Positions 33,529-42,938 of a DNA stretch of 64,000 nt are shown here, in pieces. This DNA comes from Sphingobacterium phlebotomi (GTDB lineage Bacteria; Bacteroidota; Bacteroidia; Sphingobacteriales; Sphingobacteriaceae): the NCBI RefSeq assembly GCF_008180195.1, contig NZ_VTAV01000005.1:62001-126000 (forward strand), in the 5' to 3' direction. The stretch's first letter is position 1; every line of letters begins with the position of its first letter. The position numbers and the translations under genes were made by a program. Under the pieces are notes generated by a model. That model did no database searches. It had not been told where the DNA came from and saw only the letters and a program-made list of their open reading frames with translations.

Positions 33529-35100
33529 ATGAGATTTACTTTTTGGATACTCGCTGCCGGAATGCTATTTTCCGCGTATGCGGCAGTCGGACAGGTTGTA
33601 CCAGCTGATCGCCCCAATATTATTTTGATAATGGCTGACGATATGGGGTATGCTGATTTGGGTTGTTATGGAAGTGAAATTCATACACCAAACCTCGACC
33701 AATTGGCCGGGGATGGTCTTCAGTTCCGCTCTTTTTATAATGCGACACGGTGCTGCCCTTCCCGGGCGGCGCTGTTGACGGGATTATATCCGCACGAAGC
33801 CGGGATGGGAAAGATGGTGAGTAATGCCGGAAGCACACCGAAGCCGGGGCCCTATCAGGGATTCTTGAACGAACAAAGTGTGACGTTGGCAGAGGTGTTG
33901 AAAGAAGCGGGTTACAAAACCTATATGGCCGGGAAATGGCATGTGGGTGAACGTCCGGAACACTGGCCGCGGCAACGTGGATTTGATCATTATTTTGGGC
34001 TGATCAGCGGAGCAAGTAGCTATTTCGAACTGGTGGAAGAGCCGCGTAAACGGCAGATGGTACACGAAGATGAGTTATGGTTTCCGCCAACCGAGAATTT
34101 TTATATGACAGATGCCTTTACCGATACGGCGCTATCTTTTCTCGAAAAGCACAACCGGAAGGAACAGGATAAGCCTTTCTTTTTGTATCTGGCCTATACA
34201 GCTCCACACTGGCCACTACATGCACTGGAGGAAGATATAGAACGCTACGACGGGATGTATGATAAAGGCTGGGAGCACATTCGTAGGCAGCGCTACGAGC
34301 GGATGCAAAAGCTCGGAATAATCGATGGACGGCATAAACTTTCTGCTAGCCCCACAGAAATACCGAGATGGGAATCGTTGGATAATCCCGTAGCATGGGC
34401 GGATAGGATGGAGGTGTATGCGGCGATGGTAGACCGCATGGATCAAGGGATCGGTCGGATTGTAGCGACATTGAAAAAACAAGGCAAACTCAATAATACC
34501 CTGATTGTTTTTCTGTCCGACAATGGCGCAAGTGCAGAAAATATTGATGGACGAAAATTGCACGACCCGTGTGCAAAAGTTGGCCGACCAGGATCTTATT
34601 TGGCCTACGATGAACCGTGGGCCAATGTGTCCAATACACCTTATAGGAAGTACAAATCATGGACGGAGGAAGGTGGGATCATTACCCCCTTTATTGTGCA
34701 CTGGCCTGATGGTACTCACAAAAGACAACATCATCAAACGAATGCGGTAGGGCATATTACGGATATCATGCCGACCTGTATCGATATTGCAGGAGCCAAC
34801 TATCCTGAAAAATTCAAAGGTCATGCCATTAAGAACATGCGGGGGGTGTCTTTATTGCCTGTTTTTAAAGGTGACACTGGAGCGGAACGCATATTATACT
34901 GGGAGCATTTTGGTAAGTGGGCAATACGAGACGGGGATTGGAAGTTGGTAGGAGGAGATGCAGACGGAAACGTCAGGTTATTTAATATGCAGGATGATCC
35001 GGTCGAGCAGCACGACCTGAGCCAACAGGAGCCAGCTATGGTGGATAAGATGAAGAGGGCGTACGACAACTGGGCGATGGGGGTTGGTGTAGAAGATTGA
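33529..35100 (+). CDS. type I sulfatase (arylsulfatase family)
   Basis: A 523-residue exported sulfatase. The signal peptide covers residues 1-22. C75-C76-P77-S78-R79 in TRCCPSRAALLTG is the Cys-type formylglycine motif, with C75 the residue to be converted. Metal ligands are D37/D38 (MADDMG) and the DNGAS motif near residue 330; K and H of YMAGKWHVG complete the site. It closes the sigma/FecR/SusC/SusD operon and would desulfate the imported ligand. A formylglycine-generating enzyme is not encoded in the window. Confidence 0.92.
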   Translation: MRFTFWILAAGMLFSAYAAVGQVVPADRPNIILIMADDMGYADLGCYGSEIHTPNLDQLAGDGLQFRSFYNATRCCPSRAALLTGLYPHEAGMGKMVSNAGSTPKPGPYQGFLNEQSVTLAEVLKEAGYKTYMAGKWHVGERPEHWPRQRGFDHYFGLISGASSYFELVEEPRKRQMVHEDELWFPPTENFYMTDAFTDTALSFLEKHNRKEQDKPFFLYLAYTAPHWPLHALEEDIERYDGMYDKGWEHIRRQRYERMQKLGIIDGRHKLSASPTEIPRWESLDNPVAWADRMEVYAAMVDRMDQGIGRIVATLKKQGKLNNTLIVFLSDNGASAENIDGRKLHDPCAKVGRPGSYLAYDEPWANVSNTPYRKYKSWTEEGGIITPFIVHWPDGTHKRQHHQTNAVGHITDIMPTCIDIAGANYPEKFKGHAIKNMRGVSLLPVFKGDTGAERILYWEHFGKWAIRDGDWKLVGGDADGNVRLFNMQDDPVEQHDLSQQEPAMVDKMKRAYDNWAMGVGVED

Positions 35101-35302
35101 TGGCAACGTTTCGCTGTGCCCGTTGGATTTCATGATCGATCTTACTAATCTTTTTGTTGATCACAGATTGTTTGATACCGACTGAAGTAGAGGTGACTTT
35201 CAAAATATGTACCTCGGTCGGATCGGAAAGATAAAAGAGGGATAAGCCAAACGTTGGATTGATTTGGAGGAAGACACTTTGGACAAAAAAAGCAGGAAAC
35301 AT
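35101..35302 (-). other. possible decayed coding fragment after the sulfatase
   Basis: On the minus strand the frame reads DPTEVHILKVTSTSVGIKQS, then VINKKISKIDHEIQRAQRN, which is protein-like. It has only a weak start and runs into the antisense of the sulfatase. On the plus strand the same bases give DFQNMYLGRIGKIKEG, weakly like a DUF4260 tail. I cannot decide between the two; either could be chance. Confidence 0.25.
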
Positions 35303-35314
35303 TTCCTGCTTTTT
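35287..35314. terminator. bidirectional terminator between sulfatase and MscS genes
   Basis: AAAAAGCAGGAAA (35287-35299) pairs perfectly with TTTCCTGCTTTTT (35302-35314). A-runs and T-runs flank both sides, so it can end transcripts from the sulfatase operon (plus) and from the MscS gene (minus). Confidence 0.75.
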
Positions 35315-35368
35315 AACATTTGTTGCCCTTGTAAGCGTCCGGGCTGCTGTTGGGCAGCAAGCGAGGGA

Positions 35369-36226
35369 TTACTGGCTTGGGCTTTCGCTGCGTATATAGA
35401 TGTCACGTTGAGGAACCGCTATTTCAATTCCTGCATTCTCCAACGCTATTTTGCAATCGATGAGTAATTGTTCGTTCATGGTCCAGAAATGCTCGTTGGC
35501 GGTCGTTACCCTGACCGATAAATTCACCGCATTCTCTCCGAGTTCTGTGACCGCAACTTGGGGGGCTGGCTCTTTAAAGGCATATGTATTGTTTTCGGCC
35601 ACAGCTAATAAGATCTCTCTTGCTTGCTTTAGATTGACCTGATAAGATACACGTATGTCAAACCACGTTCTCCGGGTGCCGAGTTGTGTATAGTTTGTAA
35701 TACTGCTATTGGACATGGGACCATTCGGAACCACCACCAACTGGTTTTGTGGTGTGGTAAGCTTGGTGTTAAAGATGTCTATTTCCTGCACGGTGCCCGA
35801 TACGCCTGTATCGGAAGAAATGTAATCGCCGACTTTAAAGGGTTTGAGAAGAAGAATTAATATTCCTCCCGCAAAATTTGCCAGCGATCCCTGCAAGGCT
35901 AATCCAATGGCGAGTCCTGCCGCACCGATCATGGCCACGAAAGCAGAGGTTTGCACACCGAGCTGGGTAACCACAACAATGAATAGAAGGATACTAAGTG
36001 TCCAATGGATGAGGTTTAGGAGAAATCGCTGAAGGGAGATGTCCATATTCCGTCGCTGAAAGGCTTTTTCAGCGATACGTTTTATAATCTTAATCAGCCA
36101 AGAGCCGATAAGGTATACCAGCAACGCAGAAATAAGTCCTGTTAAGATTCTTGGAGCCCACGCAATAGCAGCGGTGGCAAAGTTATCCCAATGTTGTTGC
36201 ACATTATCAAATTCCAGATTATCCAT
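35369..36226 (-). CDS. small-conductance mechanosensitive channel (MscS family)
   Basis: A 285-residue channel. Three membrane helices precede residue 125; TM3 carries the glycine/alanine-rich pore helix (FVAMIGAAGLAIGLALQGSL with FAGGILILLLKPF). The beta domain (DYISSDTGVSGTVQEIDIFN, VVVPNGPMSNSSITNYT) and C-terminal alpha-beta domain follow. Length and layout match MscS. It relieves turgor during osmotic downshock. Single gene with its own terminator. Confidence 0.92.
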   Translation of the reverse strand: MDNLEFDNVQQHWDNFATAAIAWAPRILTGLISALLVYLIGSWLIKIIKRIAEKAFQRRNMDISLQRFLLNLIHWTLSILLFIVVVTQLGVQTSAFVAMIGAAGLAIGLALQGSLANFAGGILILLLKPFKVGDYISSDTGVSGTVQEIDIFNTKLTTPQNQLVVVPNGPMSNSSITNYTQLGTRRTWFDIRVSYQVNLKQAREILLAVAENNTYAFKEPAPQVAVTELGENAVNLSVRVTTANEHFWTMNEQLLIDCKIALENAGIEIAVPQRDIYIRSESPSQ

Positions 36227-36434
36227 AGTAGAGATGTCAATTTTTCAGTTTTATAATAGCTGGTTTTATAGCCGGTTTTTGGCTAAATATTCAAAGAAGA
36301 AAGTTCAATTTCCGCACAAAATATTTGTGTTTTAATATAGTCCGTGGATACCTTAAAAATGAGATAACTATACATTCTCTACCACAGACAACACATACCA
36401 ACCTTAGTTATGTATGATGGGGCGGTAAGTCTTG

Positions 36435-36836
36435 CTACAAAGCACTGGCACCAGCTGTTGCGACGGCATGATCATCGTCGACGGTGCTGCCGCTTACACC
36501 CACTGCTCCAAGAACGTTTCCGTTGCTATCTTTTATCAGGACACCTCCTGGAAAGGTGATCAAGCCGTTGTTGGAGTGCTCGATATTGTACAGCGGACCG
36601 CCCGGTTGTGACAGTTTGCCTATTTCGCCGGTATCCATATTGAAATACCTAGCCGTACGCGCCTTTTTCTGTGCGATATCAATCGAGCCCAACCAAGCGT
36701 CGTCCATTTTGTTGAACGCGACTAGATTGGTTCCCGAATCGACAACCGCAATATTCATTTTTACCCCTAATTCTTCTGATTTTTTGATCGCAGCATCCAC
36801 GACTTTACGTGCATGTTCTAATGTGATACTATTCAT
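36435..36836 (-). CDS. GlcG/HbpS family heme-binding-like protein
   Basis: A 133-residue protein of the DUF336 fold: [20 protein letters not shown], then [40 protein letters not shown] and [18 protein letters not shown]. HbpS binds heme in Streptomyces; GlcG sits in glycolate operons; most members are uncharacterised. There is no signal peptide. No neighbour gives a clear partner. Confidence 0.85.
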   Translation of the reverse strand: MNSITLEHARKVVDAAIKKSEELGVKMNIAVVDSGTNLVAFNKMDDAWLGSIDIAQKKARTARYFNMDTGEIGKLSQPGGPLYNIEHSNNGLITFPGGVLIKDSNGNVLGAVGVSGSTVDDDHAVATAGASAL

Positions 36837-36953
36837 GATTGTTTAATTTATAACCCGATAAACAGGAATGATACTGCCTATACAACAAAAAGTCATCACA
36901 ATAGTTTTCAGGTAAACAGAAAGTTTATCGAGCATGGCCATGCCATCACATTC

Positions 36954-37067
36954 ATGGTGAGAAACGGCCGTAACTATGTAACCGTAAAACTGGTTCCAAA
37001 ACAGGATGGGGGTGTAACCATTAGTCAGGGATGTTCTCGCCTATTCCAGGAATGGTTGGGGCGGTAG
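36954..37067 (+). pseudogene. C-terminal remnant of an unknown gene
   Basis: The plus strand reads MVRNGRNYVTVKLVPKQDGG, then VTISQGCSRLFQEWLGR and a stop at 37065. The frame stays open to before 36840 without a start (FIEHGHAITF just upstream), and it overlaps the start of the GlcG gene on the other strand. It looks like the tail of a gene whose 5' part was lost. I do not recognise the family. Confidence 0.4.
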
Positions 37068-37082
37068 ATCAAATAGCGCCAT

Positions 37083-37117
37083 AAAAAAACTCCCGGGTAT
37101 GGGCCGAGAGTTTTTTT
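37083..37117. terminator. terminator of the SusC/SusD pair and of the plus-strand remnant
   Basis: AACTCCCGG pairs with CCGAGAGTT (one mismatch) and is flanked by seven A on the left and seven T on the right, so it works in both directions. It lies 15 bases after the stop of the minus-strand SusD gene. The stem is related to those at 1391 and 21157. Confidence 0.75.
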
Positions 37118-37132
37118 ATGTTTTATATGATT

Positions 37133-38698
37133 TTAGTTTTCAACATCCCACCATACACGGGAGGTCATTTGATCGCCATTTTGCAACCTGGAGACGGCCT
37201 CTCGATAATGCGTGGGATTTACCGTAGATTCCGAGTTGGGATAGGTAAAGCGTCGCGGAATAGTGCCGTTGGTGACATTGCCGATGTAATTGACCGGCGT
37301 CAAAACGGGATAGCCCGACCTGCGCCAATTGGCAAAAGATTCGTATTCGTCTGAGAAGGTATTGATATAATATTGGGTATTGATCTGCTCCAATGCCGTA
37401 GCTTCTTGATACGGATTAGCTTGTAGATAGCTGGAAATTGCAGCGTCGCTGATGCCGGATATACCAAATTGTTCAAACTGTTTCATCGCAGCGGTGACGC
37501 CTGTATTGTAATATTCTTCCGCGGTTCCGGTAATCCAACCACGGTAGGCTGCTTCGGCCAACAGAAGTTGGTTCTCGGCGTGGGTGAGCAGAAAGGTTGG
37601 GGCATCTATGCGAGCATACGTATAGCGGTTTGCTACCGAATAGTTATTGATGGTATCTGGAAATAAAGGGTGGTTTTTGATGTTTGTTGCGCCAGTTGTT
37701 GTTTTATCGTAGCCATTGGGCATACCGATTTGTTTGGTCGCGGTAGTATCACCAAAATCCCAAGCTTCGTTATCTAGTTTGATACTGGGATCTTCAACGA
37801 CGGTCGCCAGAAAACGCAGACGTGGATCGTCTGTGTCTTTTAGCAAATTGATAAAACTCTCGCTCATTCGATAAGCGTTCGGGTCTTCATGCACATACAC
37901 TTTTCCAAAAGGTTCGCCAGAGTTATTTGCGGTTACCGCACCCGGGTGTAAAATGATGGCGCTTTCACTATTATCCGCAAATAAGCCACCATTGACAGCT
38001 TCATTGACCCATTTTTTTGCTTCCTCTTCATCAACTTTGGATAGGCGCATCCCTAAACGAAGCATAAGTGAATACGCAAATTTTTGCCATTTAACTACAT
38101 TTCCTTTGTACATAATATCGGCATTGCCAATGGATGAGCTTGTACCTTCTAGGGCGGCCGCGGCTTCCTGTAGTTCTTTCAACATATCTTTATAAATAGT
38201 TTCCTGTTGATCGTATTTTGGATAACCATTTCGGTCGATGAAACCTAAACCTGCTTCGGTATAGGGTACATCCCCATAAAGGTCGGTCATCCGGTGAAAT
38301 AAAAAGGCACGCAAGATCCTCGCCATTTGATATTCGGTTTGGAATGCTTCGTTGTCTTTCCATTCGTCAAGGAGAATGACCACATCGCGGATGCCGTTAG
38401 GGAAGATCCTGTCCCAGTATGCGGCGTTGTAACCAGGGTCATAGGTATATTTATCGCCGTGCCAGTAGCTTTCTACGGAAGCGGTATGTTGGATCATGGT
38501 GCTGATGTAGATCAAACCAGTCCGCCAAGATTCATATTCCGTACCGTAGGCGTGTTGTAGCACATTTGTAAACAGCATACGGAAATCCATCTGCTCCTCG
38601 GAGGCGGCCTCGGGATCGAGGTTCATATCGTCAAATTTGTTGCAAGATGTGATCAGGAGAAAACCTGCTGCAACGATATATAAAATGTTCTTTTTCAT
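37133..38698 (-). CDS. SusD-like outer-membrane lipoprotein (SusD-like_2 type)
   Basis: A 521-residue lipoprotein with signal and lipobox at ITSC. The pattern NLDPEAASEEQMDFRMLFTN, VESYWHGDKY and FHRMTDLYGDVPYTEAG fits the PF12771 branch, which accompanies SusC proteins for varied substrates including peptides. It lies 11 bases after the SusC gene. No hydrolase, sigma factor or FecR is linked, so the ligand is open. Confidence 0.9.
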   Translation of the reverse strand: MKKNILYIVAAGFLLITSCNKFDDMNLDPEAASEEQMDFRMLFTNVLQHAYGTEYESWRTGLIYISTMIQHTASVESYWHGDKYTYDPGYNAAYWDRIFPNGIRDVVILLDEWKDNEAFQTEYQMARILRAFLFHRMTDLYGDVPYTEAGLGFIDRNGYPKYDQQETIYKDMLKELQEAAAALEGTSSSIGNADIMYKGNVVKWQKFAYSLMLRLGMRLSKVDEEEAKKWVNEAVNGGLFADNSESAIILHPGAVTANNSGEPFGKVYVHEDPNAYRMSESFINLLKDTDDPRLRFLATVVEDPSIKLDNEAWDFGDTTATKQIGMPNGYDKTTTGATNIKNHPLFPDTINNYSVANRYTYARIDAPTFLLTHAENQLLLAEAAYRGWITGTAEEYYNTGVTAAMKQFEQFGISGISDAAISSYLQANPYQEATALEQINTQYYINTFSDEYESFANWRRSGYPVLTPVNYIGNVTNGTIPRRFTYPNSESTVNPTHYREAVSRLQNGDQMTSRVWWDVEN

Positions 38699-38709
38699 TT
38701 TCTCTGCTA

Positions 38710-41700
38710 TTAGAATTTAATATTGAGATTAAAACCAAAACTACGGGTATAGGGATATCCATTGAGATCCAGACCCTGACCGTTCGAATTGTTGATAGAC
38801 GATTCCGGGTCAATATTGGGTGTGTTTTTGAAGATTGTCCACAAATTACGACCTACTAAGGAAATCGAGGCACCTCGGATAGGTACGTTTCCGAAGAGGG
38901 AAGTTGGCAGGTTGTAGGCAAAGGAGAGTTCGCGAAGTTTAACAAAACTGGCATCGTAGACAAACTCTTCTGTGATACCTTGGCTCACAACATGTTTCCA
39001 GTATACCTGTGCGTTTGCATTTTGACTGTTTACCTCGCCAGTTTCGGTTACCCCAACACCCACGATTCCGTCTTCTCTGCCGGCTACCGTATTTTGATGC
39101 AAACCGCTTCCATAGAGGTTAAGGTTGGTCCCCGAAAATATCTTCGCGCCTAACTTGGTGTCCAAAAGTAGGGACAGCCTAAAATTCTTGTAGGTGAATT
39201 CATTTCTGAAGCCTCCCGTAAACCGATAAACACCGCTGCCCAACACTTCGAGATCATCGGAACGCAACGGGAGTCCATCTGCATTGAAGACCCGGTTGCC
39301 CTGAGCGTCTGTTTTATACTTGTAACCTACGATTTGTCCATAGGTAAGACCTACAATGTTTTGGATCGAAGCGTTTCCGCCATTGGCTACCGCGCCTTCG
39401 ATGGATATCCGGTCTTGATTTCCGAGGTATTGAACTTCACTGTCGTTGAAACCGAAGTTGATGGAACCATACCACGTAAAGTCCTTGGATCGTACAATAT
39501 CACCATACACTAACGTCTCGATACCGCGGTTTTGGATTTCACCGATGTTTTGGATGGCGCTGGAAAAACCAGAGGCCGAACTGGTGGTGACATAAGCAAT
39601 ATCATCCGTCGTTTTCTTGTTATAGACGGATAGGTCTAAGCCGAATCGGTTGTTAAAGAATTCAAGGGCTGTTCCGGCTTCATATTCTTGAATGTGTACG
39701 GGTTTTAAAATAGCGTTGGGCACGGAAGTGTTTTTTACCGTTCCGATAGGTTGCCCCTGTAGCTCAAAATTTAAAGACTGGTAGGTCATCGCCGTACGGT
39801 AAGGATCTGTACCATTAGAAGATGCAGCATAAGCTAACCGAAATTTACCCATGCTGAGCCAGTCTGGTAGGTTTAGGTGATCGGTAAAGACATAACTTAA
39901 ACTTGCGGAAGGGTAGAAGAAGCTATTACTGGTCGGCGAAAGGGTAGAAAACCAGTCATTACGCCCTGTAAGATTGAGGAATAAGTAATCTCGGAAACCG
40001 ATCTCTGCTGTCCCATACAGGGAATTGACCTGATACTCTTCGTACAGCTTTTTAAAAGTTCGGGTTCCGGCGGCAACGTTGCCTGTAGAGTGGAAGCCAG
40101 GTATAATGAAAGGGCGTATGCCGCCATCTGTACCCCAAGTCTGCGATTTCGTGTTTTGTATGTTTCCGCCCATAGTAGCTGAGAGGGTAAAATCACTGAA
40201 GCTGGTGTTGGCACCGATCAGGTAGTTGACGTTCAATTCCTCAAATTCGGTGTCGTATTCGTTGATGAAACCATTTGGATCTGCAGCGGCTCCCATGGGC
40301 TGAACCTGTTTAAATGCCAGGTTATACCCATCCCTTGTTACAGCGCCCTGCGCATACAGCCAATCGGTTACGTCATACCTTAGGTTTAAACCGCCGGTCA
40401 GGCGTTTACGGGTAGATTGGTTGGTCTTGCGATGTTGTAAAAAATAGGGGTTGTTAAAGAAAACATTGTTACCCGGTTTCAATTCTAATCCGTTTGCATC
40501 TACGGCGGGCTCTAGCCAGCGTACATCGTAACTGTTGGCCAAATACAGTAGGGTAGCATTGGTATTACCGTTGCCATCGGAAAGATTCGGTCGGTTGTCA
40601 ACAAATTCAAACATGTAGTTCGCATTAAGTCCTACTTCGACGCGCGGGGCCACTTTATAAGTGGTATTTAAATTGAGCCCACGTTGATTGGATTTTGAAT
40701 TGGGAAGAATGGCCGACTCATGGGCATTGTTAACGCCTAGACGAAAGCTTGATTTCTCGTCGCTTCCGCTAATAGCGAGAGACGTTTGGTTCGTCAATCC
40801 GGAGCGATAGAAGTTCTTCCAATTGTCAACGGGATTGTAAGCATAGGTGTTTCCTAATATATTGACCGCGTTACTCCCGTCCATAGGAGCACCCCAGCTT
40901 TGGTTATAGGTGTCAATAGCTGCGTCGGCAGAGGTGGGTTTCGTTCCTTGTACACCTTGACCATACTGGTTTTGAAACTCCCGGTAATCATAGATAGTGT
41001 TGACCGTAAAATTGTTGTTCAGGTCGATTCCCAGCCCCGTTTGTCCTTTCCCTGATTTGGTGGTGATCATGATAACGCCATTTCCTCCGCGATAACCATA
41101 TAGCGCAGAGGCAGCAGCACCCTTCAGGACTTGGATGTCTTCTATATCGTCTGGATTAATGCTATTCATCCCATCGCCCATGTCCATACCGCCCCACTGT
41201 CCGGCTTGTCCCTGATTGGTATTGTCTAACGGGATTCCGTCAATAATATAGAGAGGTTGGTTGTTACCTGTCAATGAGCTGTTACCCCGGATGACCACAC
41301 GGCTACTACCACCAATGCCGGTAGAGTTGCCGGCTACGCTAACCCCCGCAACTTTGCCACTGAGCGCGTTTCCAAGGTTAGGGTCTCGTGATTCGGTGAA
41401 CTGGTCTCCTTTGACGCTTGTGGTCGAATATCCCAATGACTTTTTTTGTCGACGGATACCAAGGGCCGTAACCACCACTTCTTCGATATTCACATCGGCA
41501 GCTGTGAGGGTAGCGTTGATAACCGTTTGGTTGCCGATGGGTTGTTCGAACGGATTGTATCCTAAGAGATTGAATACAAGTACTCCTTCGGCCTCCGATA
41601 CGGATATGCTGTATTGCCCGGAGGTACCCGTCGTTGTCCCGTTAGTCGTCCCTTTCAAGGAAACAGTTACTCCAGGTAAAGGTTTTCCATCCTGATCGGA

Positions 41701-41874
41701 GACTGTACCCGTGATGGTTCGTTGCTGGTACGATAGCGTACGATTCGGGATGTGATAGTGGGCATGAGATGCCGCTGTAACCGGTTGCATACTACAGTAC
41801 AAGGTTACGGTAAGTAAAGGAACCATGCAAATGATTGCTTTCTTTGTACGTTTTAGTACATACGTCTTTAACAT
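38710..41874 (-). CDS. SusC/RagA TonB-dependent transporter without STN domain
   Basis: A 1054-residue receptor. After the signal peptide it goes directly to a carboxypeptidase-like domain (TITGTVSDQDGKPLPGVTVS), then the TonB-box region (NIEEVVVTALGIRRQKKSLG), plug (IQVLKGAAASALYGYRGGNG) and barrel ending NLNIKF. It lacks the STN domain present in the other three SusC proteins here, which agrees with the absence of a linked FecR. An AraC regulator lies upstream on the same strand, 215 bases away, and may control it. Confidence 0.93.
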   Translation of the reverse strand: MLKTYVLKRTKKAIICMVPLLTVTLYCSMQPVTAASHAHYHIPNRTLSYQQRTITGTVSDQDGKPLPGVTVSLKGTTNGTTTGTSGQYSISVSEAEGVLVFNLLGYNPFEQPIGNQTVINATLTAADVNIEEVVVTALGIRRQKKSLGYSTTSVKGDQFTESRDPNLGNALSGKVAGVSVAGNSTGIGGSSRVVIRGNSSLTGNNQPLYIIDGIPLDNTNQGQAGQWGGMDMGDGMNSINPDDIEDIQVLKGAAASALYGYRGGNGVIMITTKSGKGQTGLGIDLNNNFTVNTIYDYREFQNQYGQGVQGTKPTSADAAIDTYNQSWGAPMDGSNAVNILGNTYAYNPVDNWKNFYRSGLTNQTSLAISGSDEKSSFRLGVNNAHESAILPNSKSNQRGLNLNTTYKVAPRVEVGLNANYMFEFVDNRPNLSDGNGNTNATLLYLANSYDVRWLEPAVDANGLELKPGNNVFFNNPYFLQHRKTNQSTRKRLTGGLNLRYDVTDWLYAQGAVTRDGYNLAFKQVQPMGAAADPNGFINEYDTEFEELNVNYLIGANTSFSDFTLSATMGGNIQNTKSQTWGTDGGIRPFIIPGFHSTGNVAAGTRTFKKLYEEYQVNSLYGTAEIGFRDYLFLNLTGRNDWFSTLSPTSNSFFYPSASLSYVFTDHLNLPDWLSMGKFRLAYAASSNGTDPYRTAMTYQSLNFELQGQPIGTVKNTSVPNAILKPVHIQEYEAGTALEFFNNRFGLDLSVYNKKTTDDIAYVTTSSASGFSSAIQNIGEIQNRGIETLVYGDIVRSKDFTWYGSINFGFNDSEVQYLGNQDRISIEGAVANGGNASIQNIVGLTYGQIVGYKYKTDAQGNRVFNADGLPLRSDDLEVLGSGVYRFTGGFRNEFTYKNFRLSLLLDTKLGAKIFSGTNLNLYGSGLHQNTVAGREDGIVGVGVTETGEVNSQNANAQVYWKHVVSQGITEEFVYDASFVKLRELSFAYNLPTSLFGNVPIRGASISLVGRNLWTIFKNTPNIDPESSINNSNGQGLDLNGYPYTRSFGFNLNIKF

Positions 41875-42089
41875 AAAATTAGAAAATTAATGTATCAAAC
41901 CATATTCTGTCCAAAAAATGGAGCTGATCCCAAACGTAAGTATTTTTTGAAAATAGTATCTTAAACAATTATGTGTATAAATACGTAAATGTTTATTAAT
42001 GAGTATTATAATTTTTGTTTAGTACGTTTTGTTTGTAACAAAAGCGTCACATGCAACTAGTTTAATTATGTAGCGGTGTTTAGTTATTA

Positions 42090-42908
42090 TCAGCGACCTT
42101 CCCGTTGAGTAAGCAACGCCGTTGGGGCATACCCAAATTGTTTCTTGAAGGCAAACGAAAAATGCGATAGATTTTCAAAACCTGTTTCGTAACAAACATC
42201 AATGGGTTTACTTTTTCGCTCGGAAAGTTGGTAATGTGCCAGTTCCAATCGTTTTTGTGTGAGCCACCGCTGCGGTGTCGTGTTAAATGCTTTTGCAAAA
42301 TCACGCTTAAAAGTGGTCAGGCTTCTGCCGGTTAAATAACTAAACTTCTCTAAAGGCATATTGAACATATAGTTCTTTTCCATAAAGCTTATTAAATTCA
42401 CCTTATACGGCGCGTCAAAATTTGCCAGCACACCGTCGATCTCCATGTCAATTACCCGCAGGATACTAATTGCTTCCATAATTTTTAGCGAAGCAATGTC
42501 CTTCGGAAAGTTATCCTGCAGCTCAAAATAGGGTATCAGTGAAGCCAGGCAACTTTGTAGTATGGGATGTTGGAGAAAACGCACTGCTCTCCTCGGAGCC
42601 GTTGTTACTGCTATCTCTATCTTGGCATAATAGTTCCGAAGTCTTTCGGTAGACAGGTGCATGGCAACTGCTTTGTGCGGCAATCCATCTTTTGGTGTAT
42701 TGATAATCGTCGCCAACTGGTTCCGGTGAATTAAAAAAACGCTACCCGCCTCAAAAGTTAGATTTTCGTGTGCTTGCACAATTTTCGTTTGGCCGGAAAT
42801 CAACCACACAAGCAAATGGTCATCAAACGCCGCTTCCGTTCTAAACAGTTTTCCCTCATAACAGGAGAGTTTGATTTCCGGGCTAATATAATTTACGTGA
42901 TAGTCCAT
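42090..42908 (-). CDS. AraC family transcriptional regulator
   Basis: A 272-residue regulator. The N-terminal cupin-like half (DDHLLVWLISGQTKIVQAHE, GSVFLIHRNQLATI) senses a ligand. The C-terminal HTH pair is PLEKFSYLTGRSLTTFKRDF and PIDVCYETGFENLSHFSFAF. The last part has a 96%-identical duplicate fragment at 17824-17909. It lies next to an SDR gene on the same strand, a pairing I have seen often in Bacteroidota, so it may regulate that gene. Confidence 0.88.
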   Translation of the reverse strand: MDYHVNYISPEIKLSCYEGKLFRTEAAFDDHLLVWLISGQTKIVQAHENLTFEAGSVFLIHRNQLATIINTPKDGLPHKAVAMHLSTERLRNYYAKIEIAVTTAPRRAVRFLQHPILQSCLASLIPYFELQDNFPKDIASLKIMEAISILRVIDMEIDGVLANFDAPYKVNLISFMEKNYMFNMPLEKFSYLTGRSLTTFKRDFAKAFNTTPQRWLTQKRLELAHYQLSERKSKPIDVCYETGFENLSHFSFAFKKQFGYAPTALLTQREGR

Positions 42909-42938
42909 ATTGTTTGTGTGGTCATAAAATTACAAATA

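Noticed and set aside
35190-35240. DFQNMYLGRIGKIKEG as a third DUF4260 tail
   Set aside because: Only a handful of residues match, an in-frame stop lies just upstream, and the opposite strand is at least as protein-like.
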